DNA of 64,000 nucleotides from Vallitalea sp. (GCA_025210235.1 JAOASG010000037.1:62001-126000); one strand, 5' to 3'. Shown: positions 18,006-27,892, counted from the stretch's first letter. Program-made: numbers and translations. The notes: generated by a model from the sequence alone, not told the origin.

Positions 18006-19088
18006 CTATAGTAAATTTTCAATAATTTCAAAGAAAATTTCCATCTCTTCTTGAGAACCTAGTGTTACACGTTGGTAAGTATCCATACCAAAATAGAATC
18101 CAGGTCTAACTATAATACCTTTTTTTTGTAATTCTACAAATAATTCAAGACTAGGTTTTCTAAAATCAATCATAATAAAATTACCATGGGTTTTAATATA
18201 ATCAAACCCTAATTCGTCACATTTTTTGTAAGTATATTCTTTAACTGATTTATTTAACTTAAAAGTGTTAGTAACAAAATCATTATCTTGTATAGAAGCT
18301 AATGCTCCTGCTTGAGCTTGTGATGTTACATTAAAAGGGCCACGAACTCTATTAAGATAGTCTATAATTTCTGGATTAGATATACCATATCCTATACGCA
18401 AAGAAGCTAAGCCATACATTTTTGAAAAAGTTCTAAGAATTATAAGATTGCTATATTCTTCAAGTAATGGTAATGATTCAGGATAGTTATCATCATAAAC
18501 ATACTCATAGTAAGCTTCGTCAAGTACAATTAAAATATTATTAGGAATCTTTTTAATAAAGTCTAATTGTTCCTTCTGTGTTATTATTGTTCCAGTTGGA
18601 TTATTGGGATTAGAAATAAATATTATCTTTGTACGCTCAGTTACTTTCTCAAGTATTCCATTTAAGTCATAAGTATGATTAGTAAGGGGTACTTCAATTA
18701 TCTTACCCCCTATAGCAGTAACAGATGCTTTATATTGAGGAAAACTTGGGGTACAAGTTATTGCTTCATCAGAAGGACTGATAAAAGTACGAGCAATCAT
18801 GGATATAATTTCATCAGAACCAGCACCAAAAATAAGTTGATTAGGTAGTATATTCATTTTGGTTGAGATTTCATTTCTTAAACTTGTGCAATTACCATCA
18901 GGATATATAGATGGTGCCTCTAATGTTTTGATAATAGCGTTTTTAGCTTTTTCAGAGCAACCATAAGGATTTTCGTTAGAAGCAAGTTTAATTACTTTTT
19001 CAAGATTATATTCTCTTTTTACATCTTCTATAGGTTTACCAGGGACATACGCTTTTAAAGCTTTAACTTCTTTTCTGCAATTAATCAT
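18006..19088 (-). CDS. hisC: Histidinol-phosphate / aromatic aminotransferase
   Basis: This PLP-dependent class I/II aminotransferase has 360 residues. It shows NENPYGCS near residue 37, NPNNPTG, DEAYYEY and the PLP lysine in LRTFSKMYGLASLRIGYG. By sequence it is a HisC. Its place at the head of an aromatic operon, with no his genes nearby, suggests that it transaminates 4-hydroxyphenylpyruvate and phenylpyruvate, alone or in addition to the histidine step. The ATG follows an AAGGAG-like site and a clear promoter lies about 90 bases upstream. Confidence 0.9.
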   Translation of the reverse strand: MINCRKEVKALKAYVPGKPIEDVKREYNLEKVIKLASNENPYGCSEKAKNAIIKTLEAPSIYPDGNCTSLRNEISTKMNILPNQLIFGAGSDEIISMIARTFISPSDEAITCTPSFPQYKASVTAIGGKIIEVPLTNHTYDLNGILEKVTERTKIIFISNPNNPTGTIITQKEQLDFIKKIPNNILIVLDEAYYEYVYDDNYPESLPLLEEYSNLIILRTFSKMYGLASLRIGYGISNPEIIDYLNRVRGPFNVTSQAQAGALASIQDNDFVTNTFKLNKSVKEYTYKKCDELGFDYIKTHGNFIMIDFRKPSLELFVELQKKGIIVRPGFYFGMDTYQRVTLGSQEEMEIFFEIIENLL

Positions 19089-19181
19089 TTTAAAATTCTC
19101 CTTTACAATTCTTTTCTTATATCATATTACATTTATTTTATCATAAACTTTATATGTAAAACATATTTTTTGGTTTGTTAT

Positions 19182-19210
19182 ATTTTACGCTTAATAGACT
19201 CTTATGTCAA
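19182..19210 (-). promoter_or_regulatory. Promoter of the hisC-aroF-tyrA-aroA operon
   Basis: On the minus strand, TTGACA (19210-19205), a 17-base spacer and TAAAAT (19187-19182). The leader of about 85 nt shows no T-box-like or attenuator structure. Confidence 0.75.
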
Positions 19211-19576
19211 CACTTTAAAGCTGGAAAGTGAAATGAATTATTACTGTATAGTTTTTTGTGAATTTAAGATTGGTTAAATGATTATTTGGATATTTTTAAT
19301 TATGGAATATTTAAAAAAATACGGACATTTAGATTTGAGATAAATATAATTAGCCATTATATAATGTGGCATTTAAATAAAGTGAAAAAAATACGATAAA
19401 AACAAATATTTTTTGAATTCTAGAAAGGAAATTAATGATTATAAAAGAATATTAATTATATAACCTATTTAGTGGTATAATTAAATGGTAACAAGAATTT
19501 TTGAGTAAATATTAAAAATATCTCGTTGCATTTACTGACTTTGTAAAAAATATTCCAATGATTGGGGGAAAAATCC
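19211..19576 (+). other. Leader and promoter region of the EF-G paralogue
   Basis: No gene is visible in this AT-rich stretch. An extended -10 (TGGTATAAT, TATAAT at 19476-19481) gives a likely start near 19488 and a leader of about 90 nt. The -35 is weak. Confidence 0.4.
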
Positions 19577-21652
19577 ATGAATGTCTACTCATCTGAACAA
19601 ATTCGTAACGTAGTACTCTTAGGTCATGGTGGAAGTGGTAAAACTACTTTAATAGAAGCTATGGCAAACGTTACAGGAATAACTAAGAGACAAGGAAAGG
19701 TTGAAGAAGGAAATACTCTAAGTGATTTTGATAAAGAAGAAATTAGAAGAGGATTTTCAATAAACACTTCGTGCATTCCAATTGAATGGCAAGAGTGTAA
19801 GATTAATATGTTAGATACACCAGGGTATTTTGATTTTATGGGAGAAGCAAAAGAAGCAACTAGAGTAGCTGATAGTGCAATAATTGTTGTTTCAGGAAAG
19901 TCTGGTGTGGAGGTTGGAACTGAAAAAGCTTGGGAATATGCTGATGAAATGGAAATACCCAAAATAGTATTTGTAACTGATATGGATGATGATCAGTCAA
20001 GTTTGAAATCTGTATTAGATCAATTAAAGGATATTTTTGGTAAAAGTATTGCACCTTTTCAAGTTCCAATCAGAGAGGGAGAACATTTTATTGGCTTTGT
20101 TAATGTAGTTAAAATGAAGGGAAGGAAATTTGTTAAAGATCATGTGGAGCAATGTGAAATACCAGATGGAATGAGTGATGAATTAGAGCCTGTTCGAGAA
20201 ATGATTCTGGAAGCAGTAGCTGAGAGTGATGAAGTACTCATGGAAAAATATTTTGAAGGTGAAGAATTTACCTTAGAAGAAATTCAAACAGCTCTTCATA
20301 ATGGAGTTATTGATGGAACGATTGTACCTGTATTATGTGGTTCGGGTATTCAAAATACAGGAGTTCAAGTATTGCTTAACTCTATTGTTAAATATATGCC
20401 TGCACCAAAAGAGGAGCATACAACAGTAAAAGCGATAGATCCAGAAAACAATAAAGAAGTAGACGTAGTATGTGATAAAGATGAGCCGATGAGTGCTTTA
20501 GTATTTAAAACTATAGTAGATCCATATATAGGAAGGTTATCATTGTTTAGGGTATACTCTGGTGTTTTAAAAGCAGATTCTACTTATCTTAATGTTAATA
20601 AAGAGGAAAGTGAGAGAATTTCTCATATATATGTTTTAAGAGGTAAGGAACAAATTGAAGTAAAAGAAATAAGAGCAGGAGATATTGGAGCGGTTGCGAA
20701 ATTAAGTAAAACAAGTACAGGAGATACTTTATGTGATAAGAGTAGACCCGTTAAGTTAGAAGGTATTAGTTTTCCTGAATCACTTGCATGCAGAGCAGTC
20801 TTTCCTAAAACAAAAGGTGATGAAGAAAAAATATCTTCAGGGCTTCATAAATTAATGGAAGAAGATCCAACAATTAAAGTACAATTAGATTCTGAGAACC
20901 ATCAAGAATTATTATATGGTGTTGGAGGACAACATCTTGATGTAGTAATAAGTAAATTAGAATCAAAATTTAAAGTAGGTGTTGAGCTTAAGAAACCTAA
21001 AGTTCCTTATAGAGAAACAATAAAGAAAAAGGTAAAAGTACAAGGCAAGCATAAAAAGCAATCTGGTGGTCATGGACAATATGGGGATGTTCATATTGAA
21101 TTTGAACCTTCTGGTGATAGAGAAACTCCTTTTGTTTTTGAAGAAAAGATATTTGGTGGGTCTGTTCCTAAGAATTATTTTCCTGCAGTAGAAAAAGGAT
21201 TACAGGAATCAGTTTTACATGGTGTTCTAGCAGGATATCCAGTAGTAGGGATAAAGGCAACACTAGTAGATGGGTCATATCATCCAGTAGATTCTTCTGA
21301 AATGGCATTTAAGATAGCCACAACGGTGGCATTTAAGAAAGGAATAAAAGAAGCATCACCTGTGTTATTAGAGCCTATTGTAAGTGTAAAAGTAATTGTG
21401 CCAGATGCTTATATGGGAGATATTATAGGTGATTTTAATAAAAGAAGAGGTCGTGTTCTTGGAATGAATCCTATTAAAGGTAAGCAAGAAATTATTGCTG
21501 AAGTTCCACAATCTGAAATGTATGGATATTCCACAGATCTTCGTTCAATAACACAGAGTAGAGGATTATTTACTCAAAAATTTGAGAGATATGACGAAGC
21601 TCCAATTGATGTTCAACAAAAAGTTATTGAAGCTAAGAAAAATGAAGTATAG
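19577..21652 (+). CDS. Elongation factor G-like GTPase (EF-G2 paralogue)
   Basis: This translational GTPase has 691 residues, the EF-G length, with domains G, II, III, IV and V in order. The P-loop reads GHGGSGKTTL, DTPGYFDF is G3, and the G4 motif reads TDMD instead of the NKMD of true EF-G. Domain IV (YRETI...GGHGQYGDV) is recognisable. These departures place it in the EF-G2 class, which coexists with canonical FusA and is not usually the main translocase. No str operon genes are adjacent. The ATG at 19577 follows GGGGGA; a TTG at 19562 overlaps that site. Confidence 0.85.
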   Translation: MNVYSSEQIRNVVLLGHGGSGKTTLIEAMANVTGITKRQGKVEEGNTLSDFDKEEIRRGFSINTSCIPIEWQECKINMLDTPGYFDFMGEAKEATRVADSAIIVVSGKSGVEVGTEKAWEYADEMEIPKIVFVTDMDDDQSSLKSVLDQLKDIFGKSIAPFQVPIREGEHFIGFVNVVKMKGRKFVKDHVEQCEIPDGMSDELEPVREMILEAVAESDEVLMEKYFEGEEFTLEEIQTALHNGVIDGTIVPVLCGSGIQNTGVQVLLNSIVKYMPAPKEEHTTVKAIDPENNKEVDVVCDKDEPMSALVFKTIVDPYIGRLSLFRVYSGVLKADSTYLNVNKEESERISHIYVLRGKEQIEVKEIRAGDIGAVAKLSKTSTGDTLCDKSRPVKLEGISFPESLACRAVFPKTKGDEEKISSGLHKLMEEDPTIKVQLDSENHQELLYGVGGQHLDVVISKLESKFKVGVELKKPKVPYRETIKKKVKVQGKHKKQSGGHGQYGDVHIEFEPSGDRETPFVFEEKIFGGSVPKNYFPAVEKGLQESVLHGVLAGYPVVGIKATLVDGSYHPVDSSEMAFKIATTVAFKKGIKEASPVLLEPIVSVKVIVPDAYMGDIIGDFNKRRGRVLGMNPIKGKQEIIAEVPQSEMYGYSTDLRSITQSRGLFTQKFERYDEAPIDVQQKVIEAKKNEV

Positions 21653-21660
21653 TTAATAAA

Positions 21661-21703
21661 AATAAAGGTTATCTATTTTTGAAGATGACCTTTTATTTTT
21701 TTT
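21661..21703 (+). terminator. Terminator after the EF-G paralogue
   Basis: The stem AAAGGTTATC / GATGACCTTT (one G-T pair) is followed by TTATTTTTTTT. Confidence 0.8.
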
Positions 21704-21812
21704 ATAGTAAAATCAACTAAAGAACATTATTATTTATGTTATGAGAATTCTTAGCAATAAGTTTTTGTTTATGTAAGTTTCGACATTTATCAAGAAAAAC
21801 CTACATATTTTA

Positions 21813-21841
21813 TTGACAAAAACATAATATTTGTGTAACAT
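21813..21841 (+). promoter_or_regulatory. Promoter of the 83-residue gene
   Basis: TTGACA (21813-21818), 17 bases, TAACAT (21836-21841). The leader of about 115 nt up to 21966 holds no other feature I can name, and the stretch 21704-21812 is featureless AT-rich DNA. Confidence 0.55.
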
Positions 21842-21966
21842 ATTTTAATAAAGTAACTATTAAATAAATTATTAAAAAGATATAAAGATGAAAAAATATT
21901 GTTAGAGTCCTTTATTTATTAATAATAATTATTAGTGTATGTGGGTGAAGAAAATGGAGGGGTTAA

Positions 21967-22218
21967 ATGGCTATTGTTGTAAAGAATAAAAAAACACAAA
22001 ATAATTACATATTACTAGGCACTGGATTTGGAGCATTCAACGCATCAAAACCTAATTATTTTTTTGAGAATTTATTACCTTATGAGCAAAAAGGAACGAT
22101 ATCAATGGTAGCAGTATGTGATGAAGAAGGAAATATTTCTTGGATTGATTCTAATGAACTACAAGTTGTTCAAGTAGATGGAATTAGTATTTCTGATATG
22201 GATGCATTTAATAAATAA
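21967..22218 (+). CDS. Small protein of unknown function
   Basis: I do not recognise this family. The 83-residue protein is soluble, with no signal peptide or membrane segment. It has a central NYILLGTGFGAFNASKP segment, a beta-rich middle (GTISMVAVCDEEGNISWID) and an acidic end. The ATG has GGAGGGG just upstream. A clear promoter and a strong terminator frame it, so it is a real single-gene unit. The codon use looks like that of its neighbours. Nothing nearby suggests a role. Confidence 0.75.
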   Translation: MAIVVKNKKTQNNYILLGTGFGAFNASKPNYFFENLLPYEQKGTISMVAVCDEEGNISWIDSNELQVVQVDGISISDMDAFNK

Positions 22219-22250
22219 TGAACTTAACAATAATGCATAATATATAATAT

Positions 22251-22303
22251 AAAAATATCAGTTCAACTATTAATTACTATTAGTAAGTTGAACTGATATT
22301 TTT
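22251..22303. terminator. Bidirectional terminator
   Basis: Perfect 18-base arms AAAAATATCAGTTCAACT (22251-22268) and complement (22286-22303), with A-run and T-run flanks, serve both the small gene and the convergent nadE. Confidence 0.9.
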
Positions 22304-22323
22304 TGTCTTTTAGTTATTATTAT

Positions 22324-24267
22324 CTAAAGTTTATTAATTTCATCAAGCCACAGCTTGGAAACAGCATCGCTTGGCATTCTTAGGTCCCCTCTAGGAGATA
22401 AACAAATTGAACCAACTTTTGGACCATCTGGTAAGCATGAACGTTTAAACTGATGCATAAAAAATCGTTTGTAGAAAGTGGTTATCCATTTTTTAATTAT
22501 ATCATCAGTATATTTTCCTTTAAATGTTTGAAGAGCTAATCGATATATTTTTCTTGGAGAAAAACCATATCTTAGCATGTTATATAAGAAGAAATCATGT
22601 AATTCATATGGGCCAACAACTTCTTCAGTTTTTTGTTTAATTTGTCCTGTCTTTTTATCAGGAGGTAAAAGTTCAGGGCTTACAGGTGTGTCAAGAATAT
22701 CCATTAGAACTTCTTTAGCATTTTCTCCAACTTTATATTCGGTTATCCACTGAACAAGATATCGAACAAGTGTTTTGGGAATAGTTGTATTAACAGAATA
22801 CATTGCCATATGATCACCGTTATAGGTTGCCCAACCAAGAGCCATTTCGGATAAATCACCTGTACCGATAACTATACCATTTAGTTTGTTAGATAAATCC
22901 ATAAGTATTTGAGTTCGTTCTCTTGCTTGTACATTTTCATAGGTTGTATTATGATTATCAGGATTATGTTCAATATCTTTAAAATGTACAAGACAAGATT
23001 CCTTAATTGGAATTTCTTTAATAGTTACCCCTAAATGATTCATAAGGGAGATCGCATTATTATAAGTTCTATCTGTGGTTCCAAATCCCGGCATGGTTAC
23101 CCCTATTATATTTTTCCTATCTCTACCTAGAAGATCATAAGTCATAGCACATACTAATAGAGCAAGGGTAGAATCTAATCCACCTGAAATGCCAACAATG
23201 ACTTTATCACAACCAATATGTGTAATTCTCTTTGCGAGTCCTAATGTTTGTATAGAAAATATTTCTTTACAACGATTACTTCTTTTTTCTATATTGTTTG
23301 GGACAAATGGCTGAGGATCAATATATCTTTCAATATTATTATGCTCTATAAGAGCTAAATCAAATGGGATAATAGTATATTTTGTATTAAATTGTGTTGT
23401 TAAATGATTAGAATAGGTATTCATCTTAATTCTATCTATCATTAATCTATCAATATCTATATCCGAATAAATCAAATTAGATTTTAACATAAAGCGTTTA
23501 TTCTCTTTTAATTTGGTTCCGTTTTCATATATTAAGCAATGCCCACCAAATACAACATCTGTAGTAGATTCTCCAAATCCTGCTGAAGAATAAACATAAG
23601 ATGTAATGGTTTTTGCTGATTGAGAAGATACTAATGCCTTTCTATAAGAACTTTTACCTACTAAATCATTACTTGCTGAGGGATTAAGAATAATAGTTGC
23701 TCCATTGATTGAATGAATTGTACTTGGAGGTATAGGGGACCATAAGTCTTCGCATATTTCTACACCAATGCATAAATGTTTATTATCACTATGTTGGAAT
23801 AAAATTGAAGAACCAAAAGGAATTTTTTGTCCTTCAATAGTAATATTATCATTAATAATTGTTTCTGAAGATGAAAACCATCGTTGTTCATAAAATTCAT
23901 TATAATTTGGTATATAGGTTTTAGGTATAACACCAAGTATTTTCCCATTGGAAATTACTGCGGCACAGTTATATAATGCATTTTTATACTTTAAAGGAAT
24001 ACCTACTACAAACAAAATATTTTTTCCGGTTGAATAGGTGGTTAATTTATTTAGATTTTCTAATGAACTCTCTAAAAGAGTTTCTTGAAAGAATAAATCT
24101 GCACATGTATAACCAGTCATACATAATTCAGGGAAAACTAAGATTGACACATCATTACTTAATGCACTATCTATTAATTTTATTATTTCGTTTGTATTAA
24201 AATTAACATCTGCAACTTTAATAGAAGGAGTAGCAGATGCAACTCTAATAAAACCATTATTTATCAT
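22324..24267 (-). CDS. nadE: Glutamine-dependent NAD+ synthase
   Basis: This enzyme makes NAD+ from deamido-NAD+ with ammonia from glutamine. Residues 1-280 form the nitrilase-type glutaminase domain, with FPELCMTGY (catalytic Glu), a Lys near IPKTYIPNY and the Cys of GVEICEDLW. Residues about 320-647 are the NAD synthetase domain with the pyrophosphate loop GISGGLDST, TGDLSEMALGW and the ELLPPDKKTGQIKQKTEE segment. The ATG at 24267 follows TGGAG; the in-frame GTG at 24276 lies within that RBS. An extended -10 on the minus strand (TGGTATAAT, 24329-24321) is a probable promoter. Confidence 0.93.
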   Translation of the reverse strand: MINNGFIRVASATPSIKVADVNFNTNEIIKLIDSALSNDVSILVFPELCMTGYTCADLFFQETLLESSLENLNKLTTYSTGKNILFVVGIPLKYKNALYNCAAVISNGKILGVIPKTYIPNYNEFYEQRWFSSSETIINDNITIEGQKIPFGSSILFQHSDNKHLCIGVEICEDLWSPIPPSTIHSINGATIILNPSASNDLVGKSSYRKALVSSQSAKTITSYVYSSAGFGESTTDVVFGGHCLIYENGTKLKENKRFMLKSNLIYSDIDIDRLMIDRIKMNTYSNHLTTQFNTKYTIIPFDLALIEHNNIERYIDPQPFVPNNIEKRSNRCKEIFSIQTLGLAKRITHIGCDKVIVGISGGLDSTLALLVCAMTYDLLGRDRKNIIGVTMPGFGTTDRTYNNAISLMNHLGVTIKEIPIKESCLVHFKDIEHNPDNHNTTYENVQARERTQILMDLSNKLNGIVIGTGDLSEMALGWATYNGDHMAMYSVNTTIPKTLVRYLVQWITEYKVGENAKEVLMDILDTPVSPELLPPDKKTGQIKQKTEEVVGPYELHDFFLYNMLRYGFSPRKIYRLALQTFKGKYTDDIIKKWITTFYKRFFMHQFKRSCLPDGPKVGSICLSPRGDLRMPSDAVSKLWLDEINKL

Positions 24268-24589
24268 TATTATCACTCCATTAATATTTTAATTTAATCT
24301 ATTATTTACATAATGTATTTATTATACCACAATTATTTCCAAGTATTACAAATAAATTAATCAATTTAAATATTATATTTTTGTTAAATGCATTGTAAAA
24401 AGGTAAGATTTTAGGTACAATGAATAATAAGTTTTATATTCTTATTTACTTCACTATTAAACAGACTAATATTTACGTTATTTTTTCTTATAGTAATGAT
24501 ATATTAAACGTATAAAGATAATTGTGTAAGAATATGAAATTTAAATATAAATTAATATTTTATAATTGAAATTATTAAGGAGGAAATTT
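24268..24589. other. Divergent promoter region of nadE and mgsA
   Basis: On the minus strand TGGTATAAT (24329-24321) serves nadE. On the plus strand TTGTAA (24393-24398), 17 bases and TACAAT (24416-24421) would give mgsA a leader of about 160 nt. No RNA gene or regulatory fold is recognised in that leader. Confidence 0.5.
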
Positions 24590-25042
24590 ATGTCAGAAAT
24601 TTTAAAAATGAGAAAACAAAAAAATATTGCTTTAGTAGCTCATGATAATAGAAAAAAAGACTTAATTGAATGGGTTACGAAAAATAAAGAAACACTTTCA
24701 AAACATTTCTTATATGCTACGGGAACAACAGGTAGTATAATAGCAAAAGAAACTAATTTACCAGTTAGAAGATATAAAAGTGGACCGCTTGGTGGGGACC
24801 AACAAATTGGTTCTAGAATTATAGAAAATGATATTGATTTTTTAGTATTTTTCTGGGATCCATTGGAAGCACAACCACATGACCCTGATGTTAAAGCATT
24901 ACTTAGAATTGCTGTTTTATATGATATTCCAGTAGCTTCTAATGTAGCGACTGCAGATTTTGTTTTTTCATCACCACTTATGGATAAAGAATATAATAGA
25001 TATATTATTGACTATGGGACAAGAATAAAAAGAAAATATTAA
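24590..25042 (+). CDS. mgsA: Methylglyoxal synthase
   Basis: This enzyme converts dihydroxyacetone phosphate to methylglyoxal and phosphate, a bypass of lower glycolysis. The whole 150-residue protein matches the family: ALVAHDNRK, the phosphate-binding TGTTG, SGPLGGDQQIG with the catalytic Asp, DFLVFFWDPLEAQPHDPD with the active-site His, and ASNVATADF near the end. The ATG at 24590 follows AAGGAGGAAA; the frame extends upstream without an RBS. It appears monocistronic. Confidence 0.95.
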   Translation: MSEILKMRKQKNIALVAHDNRKKDLIEWVTKNKETLSKHFLYATGTTGSIIAKETNLPVRRYKSGPLGGDQQIGSRIIENDIDFLVFFWDPLEAQPHDPDVKALLRIAVLYDIPVASNVATADFVFSSPLMDKEYNRYIIDYGTRIKRKY

Positions 25043-25131
25043 TATAAACTTATCATATTATTAACTTGATATTTGTTTTAAGGGGACATTATTAAGTAAG
25101 GCTATATATGTAGTGTATGGGGAGATATGAT

Positions 25132-25746
25132 ATGAAGAATAAATTATATTATATAGTAGGTTTTTTAATAGTATTAATAGTTGGTATTATTTATACTTAT
25201 ACAACGAACAGTGTAGAAGTTGAAATTAATAATGAAGATGGTTTGGTTAATGAGGACAGTTCAAGTGGTTCAAAAGAAGATATTGATGAAAGTAAGGAAA
25301 ATAACGAACAAGAAGAGGAAGAAGAAAATATATATGTACATATATGTGGTTCTGTAGCTAAAGAAGGTGTATATACGGTTAGAGAAGGAGCTAGAGTATA
25401 TGAAGCGTTGGAACTTGCAGGAGGATTAACTGAAGAAGCAGTTACAGACTATGTAAATCTTGCAAGGTGTGTAAAAGATGGTGAACAAATTATTTTTCCA
25501 AGTAGAAATCAAATTGAAGCAGGAGAGTTTCAATACGATAATGAGGATAATAATTTTGTTAATATAAATACAGCATCTATTGAAAAATTAATGACTCTGT
25601 CAGGTATAGGAGAGTCAAAAGCTAAATTGATTATTGAGTATAGAGAAAAAAATGGAGATTATAAATCTATTGAAGATATAATGAAAATTAGTGGCATAAA
25701 ACAAGAGGCATTTAATAAAATTAAAGATTCTATTATAGTAAAGTGA
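25132..25746 (+). CDS. comEA: ComEA-like competence DNA-binding protein
   Basis: A single N-terminal membrane anchor (about residues 6-24) is followed by an acidic Glu/Ser/Asp linker. A SLBB domain (VHICGSVAKEGVYTVREGARV...) occupies about 65-125. A C-terminal double helix-hairpin-helix (NINTASIEKLMTLSGIGESKAKLIIEYR) binds dsDNA in ComEA, the surface receptor of natural transformation. The ATG at 25132 has GGGGAG seven bases upstream; an ATG at 25117 is also in frame. comEC lies 3 kb downstream on the same strand, with a two-component system and a lipoprotein gene between. Confidence 0.88.
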   Translation: MKNKLYYIVGFLIVLIVGIIYTYTTNSVEVEINNEDGLVNEDSSSGSKEDIDESKENNEQEEEEENIYVHICGSVAKEGVYTVREGARVYEALELAGGLTEEAVTDYVNLARCVKDGEQIIFPSRNQIEAGEFQYDNEDNNFVNINTASIEKLMTLSGIGESKAKLIIEYREKNGDYKSIEDIMKISGIKQEAFNKIKDSIIVK

Positions 25747-25755
25747 GGTGCTAAT

Positions 25756-26457
25756 ATGTCTAAAAGGATATTAGTAGTAGATGACGAAAAATTAATAGTT
25801 AAAGGTATTAAGTTTAGTCTTGAACAAGATGATATGATAGTAGATGTTGCATATGATGGACAAGAAGCATTTGATTTAGCTAAAACAAAACCATATGATC
25901 TTGTAATTTTAGATGTTATGTTACCAAAGATAGATGGATTAACAGTATGTCGCCAAATAAGAGAATTTTCTAATATGCCGATTATTATGCTTACTGCAAA
26001 AGGCGAAGATATGGACAAAATACTAGGTCTTGAATATGGAGCAGATGATTATATAACAAAGCCTTTTAATATACTTGAACTAAAAGCTAGAATGAAGGCA
26101 GTACTTAGAAGAATAAAGACAGAATATAATTCTAATGATTCAGAAGCTGTTATTAACTCTGGTGAACTAAAGATAGATTGTGAAAGTAGAAGAGTATATA
26201 TTAACAATGATGAAATAAATTTAACTGCTAAGGAATTTGACTTACTTGAACTATTTAGTAAGCATCCGAATAAAGTATATAGTAGAGAGAATTTATTAAA
26301 TATTGTTTGGGGATATGATTATCCTGGTGATGTAAGGACTGTTGATGTACATGTAAGAAGGCTAAGAGAAAAAGTAGAGCCAAATCCTAGCGAACCTAAG
26401 TTTATTCATACTAAGTGGGGTGTTGGTTATTATTATCAAAACAAAAAAGGTATTTAA
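25756..26457 (+). CDS. OmpR/PhoB-family response regulator
   Basis: The receiver domain (residues 1-120) has the acidic pair DDEK, the phosphoacceptor Asp in LVILDVMLPKIDG, the Thr of MLTAKG and the Lys of ITKPF. Residues 135-230 form the winged-helix DNA-binding domain (LTAKEFDLLELF, VWGYDYPGDVRTVDVHVRRLREKVE). It follows comEA by nine bases and overlaps the sensor kinase gene by 38, so the pair is cotranscribed. It is close to WalR/PhoP-type regulators. Target genes are not evident. Confidence 0.93.
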   Translation: MSKRILVVDDEKLIVKGIKFSLEQDDMIVDVAYDGQEAFDLAKTKPYDLVILDVMLPKIDGLTVCRQIREFSNMPIIMLTAKGEDMDKILGLEYGADDYITKPFNILELKARMKAVLRRIKTEYNSNDSEAVINSGELKIDCESRRVYINNDEINLTAKEFDLLELFSKHPNKVYSRENLLNIVWGYDYPGDVRTVDVHVRRLREKVEPNPSEPKFIHTKWGVGYYYQNKKGI

Positions 26458-27859
26458 CAGTATAAGAGTTAAAATATTTATATCATATGTGGTTGTAAGT
26501 ATTATACCACTTATATTATTATCAAATATTTTAATAAATTCTTTAGAGAATTATTATGTTAAAGAAAAAACAAAATCTATGTTTAGACAAGCTAATATTA
26601 TTGCTACTAATATAATGGTTAAAGGATTTTTAAATGAAAGTTCTGGTATTAATGATTATGTAAGTGTAATTGGTAGTCAAGATTTTGAAAGAATAATTAT
26701 TCTTGATCAAAGAAGTACTGTTACATTTGATTCTAATGAGATTGATACAGGTAAAGCTTATGCTGCAGAGGAAGTAATTGATGCCCTAAAGGGAAATAGT
26801 AGTTCTTTTGTAAAAAAGAAGAAAAATATAGTTAGGGTAATAACGCCTGTAAAAGATGAAAAATTAAATGAAGTATATGGTGTTATAATATTAACTAGTT
26901 CCTATGAAGATATTAATAATTCAATTAGTAGTCAAAGAAGTATTTCATATTTGATATTATTGGCATTATTTATACTAATACTAACTTTAAGTTATAATTT
27001 TTCTGGGTTAATCACTAAGCCTTTTAAAAAGCTATTGGTTAGTATTAATAAAATTACAGATGGAAATTTGGATGAAAAAATAGTTATAAAAGGAAATAAT
27101 GAAATTGAAGAGATAGGTACAGCAATTAATCAGATGACTAATAAATTAGAACAGATTGATGAAAGTAGAAGGCAATTTGTAGCAAATGTATCGCATGAAT
27201 TGAAAACACCGCTTAGTTCTGTTAAAGTATTAGCTGAATCATTATTAATGCAACCTGATGCGCCCAAGGAATTATATAAAGAATTCTTTGAAGACATTAG
27301 TAATGAAATAGAAAGAGAAACTACAATAATTAATGATTTACTTACATTAGTTACTCTTGATAAGAATGAGAATGAGCTTAACGTAAGTGAAACAAATCTT
27401 AATTTACTTATTGAGTCTATTTTAAAGAGATTAAAACCTTTGGCAGATATTAAAGGTGTAGAAATGGTTTTTGAAAGTTATAGAGAAGTTATTGCAGAAG
27501 TAGATGAAACAAAGATATCGCTTGCTTTAACTAATTTAATTGAAAATAGTATAAAGTACAATAAAGAATATGGTAATATAGTTGTTAAACTAAATTCAGA
27601 TTACGAAAATGCACAGATTTTTGTAATTGATACAGGTATTGGTATACCAAAAGAGAGTGTAAATAAAGTGTTCCAAAGATTCTATAGAGTTGACAAAACA
27701 CGTTCGAGGGAAACAGGGGGTACAGGGCTTGGATTATCTATAACACAACAAGCTATACTAATGCATCATGGCTTTATAAGGTGTAATAGTGAGTTGGATA
27801 GTGGGACAACTTTTGAGGTGAGTTTACCACTAAAAAGGCCGATAAGTGAAAATATATAA
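26420..27859 (+). CDS. Membrane sensor histidine kinase
   Basis: Two membrane segments (about 17-37 and 170-190) flank an extracytoplasmic domain of about 130 residues. A HAMP domain, HisKA with the phospho-His in FVANVSHELKTPLSS and an HATPase domain (N box NLIENSIKYN, DTGIGIP, GTGLGLSI) follow. It is the partner of the response regulator just before it. The start is uncertain: no ATG lies near the first membrane segment, and GTG 26420 or TTG 26423, both inside the regulator gene, are the only upstream options before the hydrophobic segment. The stimulus is unknown. Confidence 0.9.
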   Translation: MLVIIIKTKKVFNSIRVKIFISYVVVSIIPLILLSNILINSLENYYVKEKTKSMFRQANIIATNIMVKGFLNESSGINDYVSVIGSQDFERIIILDQRSTVTFDSNEIDTGKAYAAEEVIDALKGNSSSFVKKKKNIVRVITPVKDEKLNEVYGVIILTSSYEDINNSISSQRSISYLILLALFILILTLSYNFSGLITKPFKKLLVSINKITDGNLDEKIVIKGNNEIEEIGTAINQMTNKLEQIDESRRQFVANVSHELKTPLSSVKVLAESLLMQPDAPKELYKEFFEDISNEIERETTIINDLLTLVTLDKNENELNVSETNLNLLIESILKRLKPLADIKGVEMVFESYREVIAEVDETKISLALTNLIENSIKYNKEYGNIVVKLNSDYENAQIFVIDTGIGIPKESVNKVFQRFYRVDKTRSRETGGTGLGLSITQQAILMHHGFIRCNSELDSGTTFEVSLPLKRPISENI

Positions 27860-27892
27860 ATCTAAGAGCTTATTTCGTTGGAGGTGTTATGA

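Noticed and set aside
19089..19181. T-box or attenuator in the leader of the aromatic operon
   Set aside because: The leader is only about 85 nt and shows neither a T-box sequence nor a terminator/antiterminator pair.
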